From Cryptomeria japonica (taxonomy: Eukaryota; Streptophyta; Pinopsida; Cupressales; Cupressaceae): DNA of 64,000 nt. Below the pieces are notes generated by a model that was given only the letters and a program-made list of their open reading frames with translations, was not told the DNA's origin and did no database searches. Numbering within the stretch: the stretch's first letter is position 1; the number at the start of each line of letters is the position of its first letter. This document shows positions 37,163 to 48,668 of the stretch, piece by piece. The position numbers and the translations under genes are program-made. Where the stretch lies: contig NC_081408.1 in assembly GCF_030272615.1 (NCBI RefSeq), forward strand, positions 68,305,546-68,369,545. The letters are read 5' to 3'.

Positions 37163-37212
37163 GACTCTATAGCCCAATGGATACAGGCACTCAGAGTTCT
37201 GGATTCTACAAG
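37163..37212 (+). other. tRNA-Arg-like remnant upstream of the E 3' LTR
   Basis: GACTCTATAGCCCAATGGAT fits the acceptor stem and D arm of a plant tRNA-Arg, including an A-box-like TAGCCCAATGG and a GCC/GGC D stem. TTCTGGATTCTA a little further resembles a T arm, and the anticodon arm seems shortened. The GACTCTA acceptor strand is complementary to the tRNA 3' end implied by the E and F primer sites. It is too damaged to be a working tRNA. Confidence 0.45.
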
Positions 37213-37422
37213 CTTCAAGTGGTGCAGCTTATTCCCCAGTCAAACCTAGCTATTGTCCTTGATTTCAGTGTGGCCAAAATCATGAGGCAACCCTATGAAA
37301 CTGGTCTGTTTCATACCTTACGACCTCCGGGAGAGCTTGATCGACTCCGTCGGTTAGCTCATTTAGCTTTTCGCTTTTTGTTTTTATTGTTTTCTAAGTT
37401 CTTTAGATTTGCAGTTTTTCTT

Positions 37423-38437
37423 GCAGGTCAGACTTTAAAGTCCGACCTGTAGGGGGTTCCTTCTTTTTAAAGGTAATTTCACATTGGACTTTAAAGTCTG
37501 ATGTGCAAAGGTTTGGTTTTATTCCAACAAATCGGACTTTAAAGTCTGACCTGCAGGTAATCCTTCCCCTACAGTTTGGACTTTAAAGTCTGATTTGCAG
37601 GTCGTTAAGTCAAAAGTTGCATGTCGGACTTTAAAGTCTAACTTGCAAGGGTTTTATTCATACATGTCGGACTTTGAAGTCCGACATGCACTGCGTAATT
37701 AGCAATTAATGTCTCATTTATTGCTAAATTTGGAGATTATTTATTAACTTTTGGAGATCGTTTCTTCATTTACATTTTGTGAATTCTCCTCTGTGTGTGT
37801 TGTCTTCCTCCCTCCTCCGATTTTGCTCGCCATTCTTTCACATTTGTAGGATTTTCATCATATTTTCATTTTATCATCGTGGATTGAGGTAGGCTTCTGG
37901 TTCTATTTTTTATTTATTTTGGGTTTTTTCCCCTTTGCATCGTTTTCTCGTTTCTTTTTCTCCACATTTTTCCTTTAGGTTTTCTTGAGGCATATCGAAT
38001 ATTAAAACCTATTTGTTTTTCCCTATTTCCTTTCCTACGCGATGGGTTTTAAAACCCAGTCCATAAGCTGTGTGCGGAGATCTCTCCGCATATTGGACTT
38101 TAAAGTCTGATATGTAGGAGGGCAAACCTCGCATGTCAGACTTTAAAGTTTGATATGCACAAGGAGATTACTTGATTGACATGTCAGAATTTAAAACCTG
38201 ACATATCAATCGGTTGCCCTTCCCTAGCACTGATGTGTCAGTCTTTGCAATGATTTTTCCCACCCTGCACATCAGACTTTAAAGTTTGATGTGCTAGTGA
38301 TTTTCCCCAATTTGCACATTGCACTTTAAAGTTCGATATGCAAGTAAAGATTTTTTATCTTTGCATGTTGGACTTTAAAGTCCGATGTGAAAATTTTGAC
38401 TCCTAAGGTGCAGATCGGACTTTTTTCCCCGACATGC
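37423..38437. repeat. Palindrome array in the 3' LTR of E
   Basis: It has the same units as the 5' LTR, but the copy at 26154 is almost wholly deleted here (CCTAGCACTGATGTGTC near 38224) and one extra unit of about 48 bases is present near 38265-38320. Array change has therefore gone on since insertion. Confidence 0.9.
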
Positions 38438-38568
38438 CATTTTTGACAGTTTTGCTCCCAAGCCTGTTCTGAGTTTGATTTTCTGATCCGATTGATAAAA
38501 TTTGATTTTATTGATGATGATAACTATCAAACGAGCTAATCCTCAATGTTGAATGCAGTGATTTGCAA

Positions 38569-41500
38569 ATTTCAAGGCCCTCTAATGACAAATAAGAGCC
38601 TTCCTCAAGTCAGTTAGAATCTTCTTCGGGTAAAACATCAGCAAAGAAGATGAAGTACAATATGATAAGTACTTGAATTTGTACCCAGAAATTTTAGTAG
38701 ATTCAAACATCAAGGAGATCAAAGATACATAAATTGGACATGTTAGTATGTAGCAGTTTATTGATCAAGTTAAGAAAGCTCCTTCCCACCTAACAAACCT
38801 GATCAAATATGAGTTGCATAAATATGCTTCCTTCCTAGTTGCAGTTCATGATCTGGATTTTGTACTTGAAGTAGCAAATCACTTCGATCCAAATACAAGA
38901 TAGGTTAGGGATCTTGATCAAAATGTGATCATGACTCTGGATACTATTTTCTTCAAAAGTGTTTTCAAAGGTTCTTTAGTCAAGGAAGTGGCCAACATTT
39001 CTAAAGAAAGTGCTTAGGAGTACTATGAGAAAAATGAGGTTAAATGCAAGAAAGTGATCAATATTGTGTACCTCTCTACTGCTAGATATTCTACCACCTC
39101 GCGATGGCCTAAGTATTTTCACAGGAGTGACTTCAATGAGGAGTACAATGATATGGTCACCATGTTGTCAAGAGTGAAGGGTTGAAAGGACTCTCATTAC
39201 TTTCAAAGCTGGATGTGTTATTGCATAAATATAATCTGGAAAGGGGTAGCCAGGATTGATTGGGGTGAGCAGATCAGTGATGCACTCTGCGCACAGTTGG
39301 CACAAGTCAAACTAACATTGAAATTTTATATGACTTCTTACCTGGTTTATGCAATCGCTTCCATGAGGCAATATCCAGGTTTGTCTACTAAAGGTGACAA
39401 GAGATTAGAGCCTGTCTAGGAATACTATGATCAACTCATGATCAAGAATCAAGGTAGCCACTTTAGAAGAGTTAATAATGCCTTCTTTGTTGTGTGGAAG
39501 TGCATGTTTGAAAAAATTATACAGAAGAAAAGATTATCAGAGGCTGCATATAATAGGGTGTGTCATTTTGGAGGCATTTTTCTTCAGTTCCTAACATTCA
39601 CTTACATCCAGATCATATGTTTCTCAGGTGAACCCTTCATTCTACCAAGATATCCTTTTGATAAGATCATTCTCATAGAGTTGTGTCGGCAACTAATCTC
39701 TGTGCATGAAAAGAAATCACAAGCACATAAGACCGGGTTGAAGTTCCCAAAATCTATTAGCAGGTACTCAGTTCTAACTAACCCCAAATCCAAGAACATG
39801 GAGGAAGAAATGCAACGGAATACTATGAGAAGATTCAAGGCATGAAATAATTTTGATTTTTATGGCATGAAGAACAAGCTCAAGAGGAGTTACACCCATG
39901 TCTATAGGCTTGATCATGTATGGGTGGACTGCAAAGATGAAGAAAATATAAGAAGGATGGATTTCAGTCATCTTATCCTAGAACAGATTGAAAACCTGGA
40001 TTTGGCAAAGATCCCAATGACCATGGAAGACACTGATGACATAATAGAACCAGTCTATTATGAAAAGAAGATTGCCGACTCTCCACTTCCACCGGTGCAA
40101 TGGTAAAAAAATGAAAGTAAGTCTATCACTCAAAGAATCTCTCTTGTTTTGGCAAACACCAATGCATGGTTGTTAAAAAATAATCTTAGAATGAAATAGT
40201 TTCTTGCTAGTTTTGAAGATGACGATAATAGTGATGGCCCATTTGGTAAGACACCTACGGCTGAAACAAGAACCAAGGGCAAAGCAGATTAACAAGCATT
40301 ATCCTCAGCCCCTACAATGCAATCCAAGGGGAAAGGACCCAAAATCAAGTTCACAATTAAAGGGTCCAAGAAAGTTGAATCATCTTCAGCAGCACAGGAG
40401 ATAGTCACAAAGGAACCAGAACAACAGATCGCTACAGATACTAAAAAAGAGAAGGAGACAGAAGAAGGTGAAATTCCTTAACAAGAGGAAGCACAAGTTG
40501 AAAAAACATCACATCTTGGTGAAGTTAATGTTCTAGCCACTTCATAGGAACCAACTCATTCAAAAATGATTATCCATTCCATCGATTTTGATTCTGATCA
40601 AGAAGAAGAGGAATTTGATGATGAGGACTTGAGCGTGGGCATGACTTAGTCAAAGACAGCTCAACAATTTTTTGCATTATCCAACTTTTCCACCCTGGAT
40701 GATATTCCTTCAACCACCATTTAATCTTCAATGTTGGAGTTTCTTGAAGCTATGGAGAAAGCGTTCACGGGACAACAAATGATGATTTTACCTTCCACAG
40801 TTGTTATAACAAAAATTCTATCTCTTGTAAGCACTGAAGTTATTTCTACCATGATGGTCATAAGAGAAATTCCACCTCTAGTTAGTACTCAAATTGTTTC
40901 CACTATGCCTTCCAATCTCTCCTTTGTGGCTGTGATTGAAGAAGGGTTGGTATCAGTAGTTGTTGCTACACCAACAAGTATATCACTGGATACTTCAAGA
41001 TTCATATCAATAACAACATCTACAACCACTGCCAGTTCAAGCCAATATGCTCCTGAAATACCAAGTGAGACTCAGCAAGAAGCTACTACTCCACCAGCCA
41101 ATCCAGAATCGCCACCTTGGATGGAGGTAGTAGCACCTAAGAGGAAGAAACAAGTGGTTTCACCTGATGAGTTTGGCTTTGAGCAGTTAGTTCCCCTAAA
41201 ACCCAAGGGAACAAAGAAGCCGATGATTGTTTCCGAGTTGTTAGTAGACCCGACCTCTAAGAGGAAGTATGCTAAGGTCATGGTAACATCATTGGATAAG
41301 AATAAAGATGATATACAACCTGAGGATTACATCACGCAAACTGTAGAGATTGGGGAGGAGATGCATGAGAGTGTTAAGATGGATTCTCATATGGCTTTAA
41401 ACTCTTTGTTACAGAGACTTAACCAAGAGAGGGATGAGAAGAATGAATTAAAACAGAAATGTGAACAATTGACTAATGTTCTTTTGAAAGTTACCCAATC

Positions 41501-42266
41501 CTCCCAGGAAGTTGAGCCCACAGGATCCTCAATAGACATTGAAGCTCTTAATAAAATTGAACAAGTAGGAGCCAAGGGATGAGTGGTGGACAAGTGGATT
41601 ACACGGCTGAAGTCAAAAGGGTCTCATCTCCTAAGTTCAATAGTTGGGTTATTGACGGATTTTGAAGTGATCTAAAGTCAGATGCAAAGTGTAAAAACTT
41701 CATTATCTCAGGAGATTGAAAATACTGAGAAGAGTACAATCCTTTGGAGCAAAATGGAGGACCTGAGAATAAACATCCTTGTTGAAAATAAAGTGGTTCC
41801 TTCAAGGGAAAAATATATCTAAATCTTGTCGCTATTGTCTTATAGGAAAGAGACAATAAGGTTGATGATAGTAGAGTCGAATCAAGAACAGAAGGAAGGT
41901 GATGATGAGATTGATCTCATTTCTGCCAAGATTGTTGACCTTCCTTATTATCTGTATGATGACAATCAAAACCTCATTACTAGTGATGTCATCACACGAG
42001 AATTTTTGTCCTTAATGAATCATTGCATGGGATAGGACTTCTCACTTGGTGCATTCCATAAGTTACTAGAGATCCAAGTCAGTTTTGAGGTCCTCACATC
42101 CATGCTAAAGGACAAGAAAAAGAAATATGTAGAGGCTGAGGATATGATTTCTCAAGTTCGTTTGATCATAGATTCTACCCAGATGCCGAACCAAGTAGAG
42201 ATGGAGGCCATCTTGACTAAGTTAGAGGAATTCCACAAATTAAACGAGGAGGAGAAAAATAAATAA
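38569..42266 (+). pseudogene. U3-encoded large protein of unknown function, 3' LTR copy
   Basis: This is the same protein as at 26463-30155. The start ATG is ATT here, a 1-base loss lies near 38660, and stops are scattered. It preserves Gln or Arg codons at several positions where the 5' copy has stops, and keeps the longest clean stretch (40731-41582) with PKRKKQV at 41136-41156, a monopartite NLS-like motif, and the coiled coil. Three stops coincide with those of the 5' copy (KDT-stop-IEH, SM-stop-EF/QF and FKA-stop-NNF). Block DWGEQISDALCAQL is at about 39258 and FSGEPFILPRYPF at about 39620. Confidence 0.8.
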
Positions 42267-42421
42267 AGTGTCCCTTTTTGACATTTTCTTTTCATGTAGT
42301 TGCATTGTTAGATGCTGCAAGTTTTCTTGGAGCTGCACTTTGTCTTTCTATTCTAGTTGTAGTCACATGGGACTGTGCAGTTGAATTAATCAATTGTGCC
42401 CACATTTTTCTCCACTCTTCT

Positions 42422-42431
42422 TATATATAAG
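42422..42431 (+). promoter_or_regulatory. TATA box of the E 3' LTR
   Basis: TATATATAAG with the same GGGGGACCCTC downstream as in the 5' LTR. Confidence 0.7.
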
Positions 42432-43185
42432 GGGGACCCTCATTTGTATATTTTTTAATCTTGGATTATGCTAAGCAAAACTTTGCCAAATTTTTGCCTC
42501 GACTAAGACTTTGAGCTTTTGTTGTGAAAATTTGATCAGGCAAATAAAGAAAGCGATTTTATTTGATCCCAAACTTTGTGTTGTGTTTAAAAAAGTTGCT
42601 TATATGAGTTGATGTTATTACATTCATGACTTATATATGTTCTTGAATTTCTTGATATAGGAAGTATTGTTAAGTGGATTAAAGAGCTCTTGAATTGTGA
42701 AAGTAAACTTTGTGCTCCTTGAATATTTGAGAAATTTTCTATTGTTAAGTGATTAGTAGTAGGCTTTGTATTGCTACTATTGCTTGTAGTTGTTAGGACT
42801 AAGGAATTATACTTGAAGACTTTGAGATGCAAGTTGAATTCCTTATCATTGTGATAATTAGTTTAGTTAGTATTATATTCAAGAAAGACTTTGTGCTTCT
42901 TGCTTATAAAATCTTGATATAGTTTGTTGGATAAATTCGTTAATTTCTTTAAGTATCGAAGTGATAGGGAAATTGTAACAAAGTGAAGGGAGAATACATT
43001 AACTCTGAAAAAAAGAGAGTTATATGCCCAACAGTAACCCACATATTTTAATTTATTATTAATTAGAGAAGAGATTTCAAAGGGAACCTCCTCTTGATGA
43101 GAGGAGAGATTAATTTCTTAACATAGCTGTGTGTGAATTATATATTTTGTCATTGGTCTGCTAGTGACAAAATATTCACCCAACA

Positions 43186-43190
43186 AGTTC
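43186..43190. other. Right target-site duplication of element E
   Basis: AGTTC is the partner of 25176-25180. Confidence 0.9.
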
Positions 43191-43973
43191 AAGAACACCT
43201 CTAGGATGGGTCCCATATACAATTTGAAAAGGACTCAGTCATGTATTTCCATTCACAGAGTCATTATATGAGAACTCTACTTATGGAAGAATAGTATCCC
43301 AAGTGGCCCTATGGTCCTTAGTCAAACATCTCAACAAATTACCAAGGGATCTATTAATCACCCCTGACTGTCCATTACATTGAGGGTGATAAGCAGAAGA
43401 GAAGGACAAGATTGTCCCCAATCTATGCCACAAAGTCCAAAAATGTCCTACAAACTTAGGATCCCGGTCTGATATAATGCTTAAGGTTAACCCATGAAGT
43501 TTAACAATCTCCTTGAAGAACAAACTTGCAATATTGGAAGCATCATGTGTAATTTTGCATGGAAAAAAGTGTGTCATCTTTTAAAACCTATCCACAACAA
43601 CATATATACTATCATATCCTAATTTAGTCCTAGGAAGACCTAAGACAAATTCCATGCTAATTGAATCCCAAGGTTTGGTAGGGATTGGTAATGGATTGTA
43701 CAGACCTGCATTTGAACTTGTCCCTTTTTCCCTTTGACATACCACACACTTTGTCACATACTTTCTCACATATGACTGCATCCTAGGCCAAAAGTAGAAT
43801 CTCCTAACCATTTCAAGCATCTTATCAAGTCCAAAGTGTCCTGACAAACCCCCACAATGTTTTTCCTTTAAAATTTTTTCCCATGGAGCAATTGGGAATA
43901 CAAAGCTAACAACCCTTGAAAAGTAAGCCTTCTTGGAGAATATAATCAGAAAAATTAGTATGATACTTGTCAT
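43191..43973 (-). pseudogene. pol: Element D integrase, finger and catalytic core
   Basis: The zinc finger (KHCGGLSGHFGLDK, CVVCQ) and core are clear. The first catalytic Asp, expected in MDFVLGLP, is Glu (MEFVLGLP). The second is intact (ISDRDPKFVGHFW). The third, expected in GQTE, is Gly (GQSGVINRSLG). The copy is therefore catalytically dead as well as split. It continues to the LTR side at 24569-25180 after the element E insertion. Confidence 0.9.
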
Positions 43974-44079
43974 TCATGTCCTTACAAACCTCATAAGCCT
44001 CCTTGAAATCTTCATCCCCTTGATACATGTCTTTTAAGGCATTGATACCCATGCTTTCCAATTGAATCTCCTGGATTGC

Positions 44080-45440
44080 TATGTTTCTTCTACTAAGTGC
44101 ATCGACAACTTTATTAGCTACTCCTTTCTTATGTAGGATAGTGAAGGTGTAAGCTTGGAGATATTCCATCCACTTCATATGTCGGTGATTTAGTTTCTCC
44201 TACCTGTTCAAAAAACTTAGAGCATGGTTGTCATTATATACAATAAACTCCTTAGGTAAGAGATAATGTCTCCACTTCCTAAGAGATTGCACCATAGCAT
44301 ACATATCTAGGTCATATGTAGAATAATTTTTCTTTGCCTTATTTAATTTCTCATGAAAAATGCCACTGGCCTACCTTCCTAACTCAAGACTCCTCCTATG
44401 GCCTTCTTTTATGCATTACACTCAATAGTGAAAACCTTATGAAAGTTACAGAGTACTAAAATAGGTTGCTATGAAATCTTAGTTTTCAAAAACTCAAAAG
44501 ATCTATCAGCCTCCTTAGTCTAGACAAATTGATATTTCCTTCCACCTTTTATGGTTTCTATCATTGGTGCACTAACCCCACTAAAATTCTTAATAAACTT
44601 TCTATAAAAACTTGCTAACCCATGGAAACCTTTTACCTCACTTGCTATCTGAGGGGTTGGCTAGTTTAGGATTGCCTCCACCTTAGATGGATCCATTTTC
44701 AAATTTCCTTGAGAAATCACAATTCCAAGGAACACTAGTTCTTCCTTCAAGAAGACACATTTATCTAAATTGATCTTCAACTGCTCCTCATGTAACTTTT
44801 GCAACAACAAATCCAAGTGTGTTCGATGTCCATTCCTCTCTTTACTGAAAATTAATATATCATCTAGATACACTACTACAAAACAATTGATGAAGGGCTT
44901 GAGAACCTCATTCATGAGTCTCATGAATGTACTAGGGCCATTGGAAAATCCAAATGATATTACCATCCACTCAAATAGGCCTTCATTGGTCTTAAAAGTT
45001 GTCTTCCATTGGTCTCCATCTCTGATCCTTATTTGATGATAAACACTTTTCAAATCCATTTTGGAATAGTACTTCGCCCCTCCTAAACAATCCATCAAGT
45101 CCTCCATTCTTGGCATTGGGAATCTATATCTGATTTTTATCTTATTTATGGCCCTAGAGGGTACACAACCTCCTTGTTCATTCTTTCTTGTGAGCTAGTA
45201 CTATAGAAACTGCACAGGGACTTATACTCTTCCTAATCAACCCTTTCTCAATGAATTCTTGGATCTGTCTTGCAACTTCTGCATTTTGTCCAGAAGTAAG
45301 CTTGTATGCTACCTTATTGGGTAGTGCAACACCTGGTATGGGACAATACAATGACTGATTCCCCTTTGAGGGGGTAAGGAATTTGTGGTACCTATCTGCA
45401 ACTATCTCCTTATACTAGTCTAGAATATTTTGAACCTCTT
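44080..45440 (-). pseudogene. pol: Element D RT and RNase H
   Basis: RT has [34 protein letters not shown] and [11 protein letters not shown]. Downstream RNase H is broken by frameshifts, with DLDMYAMVQSLRKWRHYL and HKKGVANKVVDALSRR still readable. The YLDD box and DALSRR are typical of plant chromoviruses. Confidence 0.9.
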
Positions 45441-45477
45441 TAGGACCTACTCTCCTTTCTGTCTCTTGGCTCTTAGG

Positions 45478-46101
45478 CTACTTCTTAGGTTCAGTCTTAG
45501 GCTTGATAACTATTGCAAAGAAAGGAGTATCCTTCTCCTTCAAACCCTTCATGAGCTCCCTCTCATCCACTAGCATGACACTGTTCACAATGTACTTATC
45601 CTTACTGTCACCCGAAAGAGGTGTCATAGTAAAGTTCACCCCATTCTTGGCGATGGTGTAAACATTCTTCCTTCCCTCATGCCTAGCATCTAGATCATAT
45701 TGCCAAGGCCTGCCTAGTAGCAGATGACAAGCATCCATTTATACTACATCACACAACACCCTATCTTTGTATTCACCTTTTGAAAATTCGATCCAAACTT
45801 GCTCACTAATCAGGGCTTGTTGACCTTTGTTCAACCAAGACACTTTATAGGGGTGCGGATGAGGTATTCTTTGCAAGTTAAGATTAGTAACCATTTCAAC
45901 AAAAGCTATGTTATCTATGGACCCTGAGTCCTCAATGACTTTCCATACCTTGCCTTGTACCTTGCAGGATGTTCTGAAAAGAGATTTCCTCTGAGGTGGT
46001 TCTTTGGCAGTTGGAACTTTCAAGAGGGTCCTATTGATCATCAAGAGTTCTCCTTGCTTTGGATCTACAGACTTTGAAGTTGATGCGTGGTAGGAGGTCA
46101 T
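45478..46101 (-). pseudogene. pro: Element D protease region
   Basis: IEDSGSIDNIAF holds the DSG active site and CHLLLGRPWQYDLDARHEGR is the characteristic chromovirus block after it. One stop (TAA, near 45739) splits the frame. Confidence 0.88.
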
Positions 46102-46129
46102 GCTTTGACTATCTTCTTCTTGTATTAGA

Positions 46130-47162
46130 TGTTCTCTCCTATCACCTCCTTGGCTACCATTGCTTAGCTTCTCAAGACATCTGAATGACTGATGCCCAAC
46201 TTGGTTGCATGAAAAACACCTATAGGTGAAGACACTAGTTCCTCTTCCATTGAATCTTCCTCTATCATTTCCCCTCCTTCCTCTAGAGCTACCTCTGTTC
46301 CCTAATTCTCCCTCTTGTTCCTGATGGCTGGACTCTCCTTGGGGTTTATAAGATGTTCCTCTTCAATTGAATCTACCTTTGCCTCTGAAACTTGTATCCT
46401 TTCCTCTATTATTGTGTTCTCCTCTCCTTTTTTTCTTCTCCTCAATCCTAAGTGCCAACTGAAAACACTTGTGCAGTGATTCAGCGTTCAACAAACTCAA
46501 TTCATCTTGAATACTGAACTTAAGACCATTCATGTACCTTGCTAGCTTTTGTGTTTCACTCTCTGGCATCTTTGCTTTGAGGGTCATCCTGTGGAAATCC
46601 TCAGTGTAAGATTTTGTAATCTCTTGTGTAGGATTATCTCATAATCCTCAAGTACAAACTACGTTTTGATCTCTATCTCCATCTTATTCCATGAGGTTAT
46701 AGGTCTCTTTCCTTCTTCATCTCTTTCATTTTGTAGAAAGTTCCACCAACTAAGAGCTAGATCTTTCATTTTGGATTTAGCCACCTTCACCATTTGGTTT
46801 TCAAGTACCTCTTCACATTCAAAATAATTGATCATTGCTTCTATCTAATCCATACACTCTTATGCATTCATCTTTCCAATTAATGTAGGTAGTTCTTCTC
46901 TATTGTCTCTTATTCCTACCCTATTAAGGGCTTCAACAAATTGCCTTTGATCTGTTGACATCAATAGTATCTCTTCTTCCTCTTCTCCTTGTCCATCAGA
47001 TGTAGATGCAACTCCCTTGCCTTCCTGGTCTTTCTTCAACCTTTCTATCTCCTCCTCCATCTTTTTATTCTTGGCCGCCTACTCCCTCACTATCTTGGAC
47101 AACTCCATGTTTTTCATGGGTCTAGTGGGAATCTCCTCACTATTCTCTATTGTATCTTCCAT
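46130..47162 (-). pseudogene. gag: Element D gag
   Basis: It starts at ATG (MEDTIENSEEIPTRP) 32 bases after the PBS. A charged coiled-coil N-terminus (MEEEIERLKKDQEGKGV) precedes a capsid-like core (IEAMINYFECEEVLENQ, LALSWWNFL) and a basic tail with a CCHC knuckle CFSCNQVGHQSFRC near 46200. Several stops and frameshifts interrupt it. Confidence 0.85.
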
Positions 47163-47193
47163 TGCTTAATTCTTCCCCAAGTCTCTTCGGATT

Positions 47194-47204
47194 CTCTGAT
47201 ACCA
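47194..47204 (-). promoter_or_regulatory. Primer-binding site of element D (initiator tRNA-Met type)
   Basis: CTCTGATACCA on plus reads TGGTATCAGAG on minus, two bases from the LTR edge. Confidence 0.88.
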
Positions 47205-47206
47205 CC

Positions 47207-48663
47207 TAATGTAGAGATTGGAAACAGTAAGGTGATAAACCCACCTACACACCTTGGTCTTCTATCTCTTCAGTCTCACTCAAGGCTTCAACCACACCTC
47301 AAGTGTGAAACTAGACTCTTACCTCTAAAAAGGGATGGCACAACACTTCTACACTCTTCTTGAGACGTATTAAGATCTTCCATGATGATACTTTGGAGCA
47401 CAAGGAAAATATTGGCTTTTGAGGCTTAGACAAGCCTATCGTTTAGGCTTACTGGTTAGTAGCCCTATTTCAATGTCTTTTTGGATTTTCTCCATATTAT
47501 ATCAAACAACACCCTAAAAAAATTTAGGTTTGAGACACCCTTTTGGGATTACTATTAGATTCCAAAAGATTGGATTTCCACCCTATTCCTGCACTCTTCA
47601 ACACCTACTTGGGTCACAGGCCTAATTGATCAAGTTAGACCGGTTTTACAAAGGAGGTATATGAGAATGGGATCACAGGAAGTTTCCAACTCTTCAAGAG
47701 GTTTATTCTATTTCCAATACTCCAATTCCATCAGTTCAACTCATCGTCTCATCATTACTCATAGTATGCTCAATGAAACTCATCTAATCTAATCTAAACC
47801 CTCAAATAGTTTAGAGTAGGGCTTGGTGGTAAGGTTACCAACCAACTCCTCTAACCTTGCCCCTCTGGAATCTCAAAATACATGCCCCTAACTTGCATTA
47901 TACCAATGGCCATCGGATCCCAATGAGTAGATTGCAAGTTAGGGTCCCATTTGCATTGTAACCCTTGAAAATGGAGGGTTTTAGACCTACGGAGTGTAAA
48001 ACACTTATAACTTCCACTAAAATTCACTTCAAGAGGTTACACCAAATGCATTGGAAGGTTATTTCAAGGCTCTTTCTAATCAAATAAAAAATTCAACAGT
48101 AGATCTCACACCCTATACACACAGTATCGAAAAATGTCACTGTTATGGCAAAATCAGACTTGTTCTATTCACTTTCTCTACCAAACTTTACAAAACTTTC
48201 TACTCTATCTTTCCCACAGTTTTCCAAGAATATATAAACCTTTCCCAACATCCACAACCAACTTTTTAATAGTTAGGACCGTTGGAGAAGTAGTTAGAAT
48301 CCTACCGACAACTTTGAAAAGTTGCTTCACAACAAATGCAACATTTTGCAACTTAGGACAACATTGGTTATTAACCCTTAGACCTTATGAAAACACATCC
48401 AAGGTCATTATTTGTCATTTTTAGACTCCAAACACCTAAGACAACATCCTAGACACACCAACATTGAAAATCCAAATTCCAAGCCTTCATGGCCTAATAT
48501 ACATCTAGGTTTATATGCTCACCTAAGAGATTATTGACCATACAAATAGGCATTCAATTACATCAAGGGTGATCATTCATCCAACCCATTATTACATCAC
48601 AAAGGAACATGTAGATGCCACCATGTGATTGAAATAGAGGTGTAGTAGAAGGTACTCTGCACC
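47207..48663 (-). repeat. 5' LTR of element D
   Basis: It matches the left LTR along its whole length, minus the 1.8-kb copia insert. It reads TGGTGCAGAG at its start on minus. The inner edge is mutated (TAATGTAGAG on plus versus GGATGCAGAG in the other copy). Confidence 0.92.
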
Positions 48664-48668
48664 AATAA
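48664..48668. other. Right target-site duplication of element D
   Basis: ATAAT is the partner of 21256-21260. Confidence 0.6.

Larger units (their letters stand above)
25181..43185 (+). mobile_element. Element E: Ty3-type retrotransposon with 5.9-kb LTRs that each encode an ORF
   Basis: Two direct repeats of about 5.9 kb flank a 6.2-kb internal region with a tRNA-Arg-type primer site, gag, protease, an RNase H-like domain, RT, RNase H and integrase. AGTTC flanks both ends. The LTRs make up about two thirds of the 18 kb. Over about 330 bases at 30478-30810 versus 42590-42920 I count 9 mismatches by eye, so the insertion is not recent. Pol features point to the Tat/Ogre side of Ty3. Confidence 0.9.
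37250..43185 (+). repeat. 3' LTR of element E (5936 bp)
   Basis: It starts TATTGTCCTTGATTTCAG and ends CACCCAACA, with the same internal order as the 5' copy. No purine tract lies directly before it; the nearest, GTAAAGGGAG, is about 140 bases upstream with the tRNA-like stretch between. Confidence 0.88.
21261..48663 (-). mobile_element. Element D: Ty3/gypsy chromovirus split by two nested insertions
   Basis: Minus-strand order from right to left is LTR, PBS, gag, protease, RT, RNase H, integrase, chromodomain, LTR. Integrase continues across the 18-kb element E: GVLEL ends at 43186 and ELREV resumes at 25180, sharing the duplicated bases. Removing E and the copia solo LTR leaves an element of about 7.6 kb with LTRs of about 1446 and 1457 bp. 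Confidence 0.9.

Noticed and set aside
37163-37212. A functional tRNA-Arg gene
   Set aside because: The anticodon arm and B box do not fit a working tRNA; only the acceptor, D-arm and part of the T arm are recognisable.
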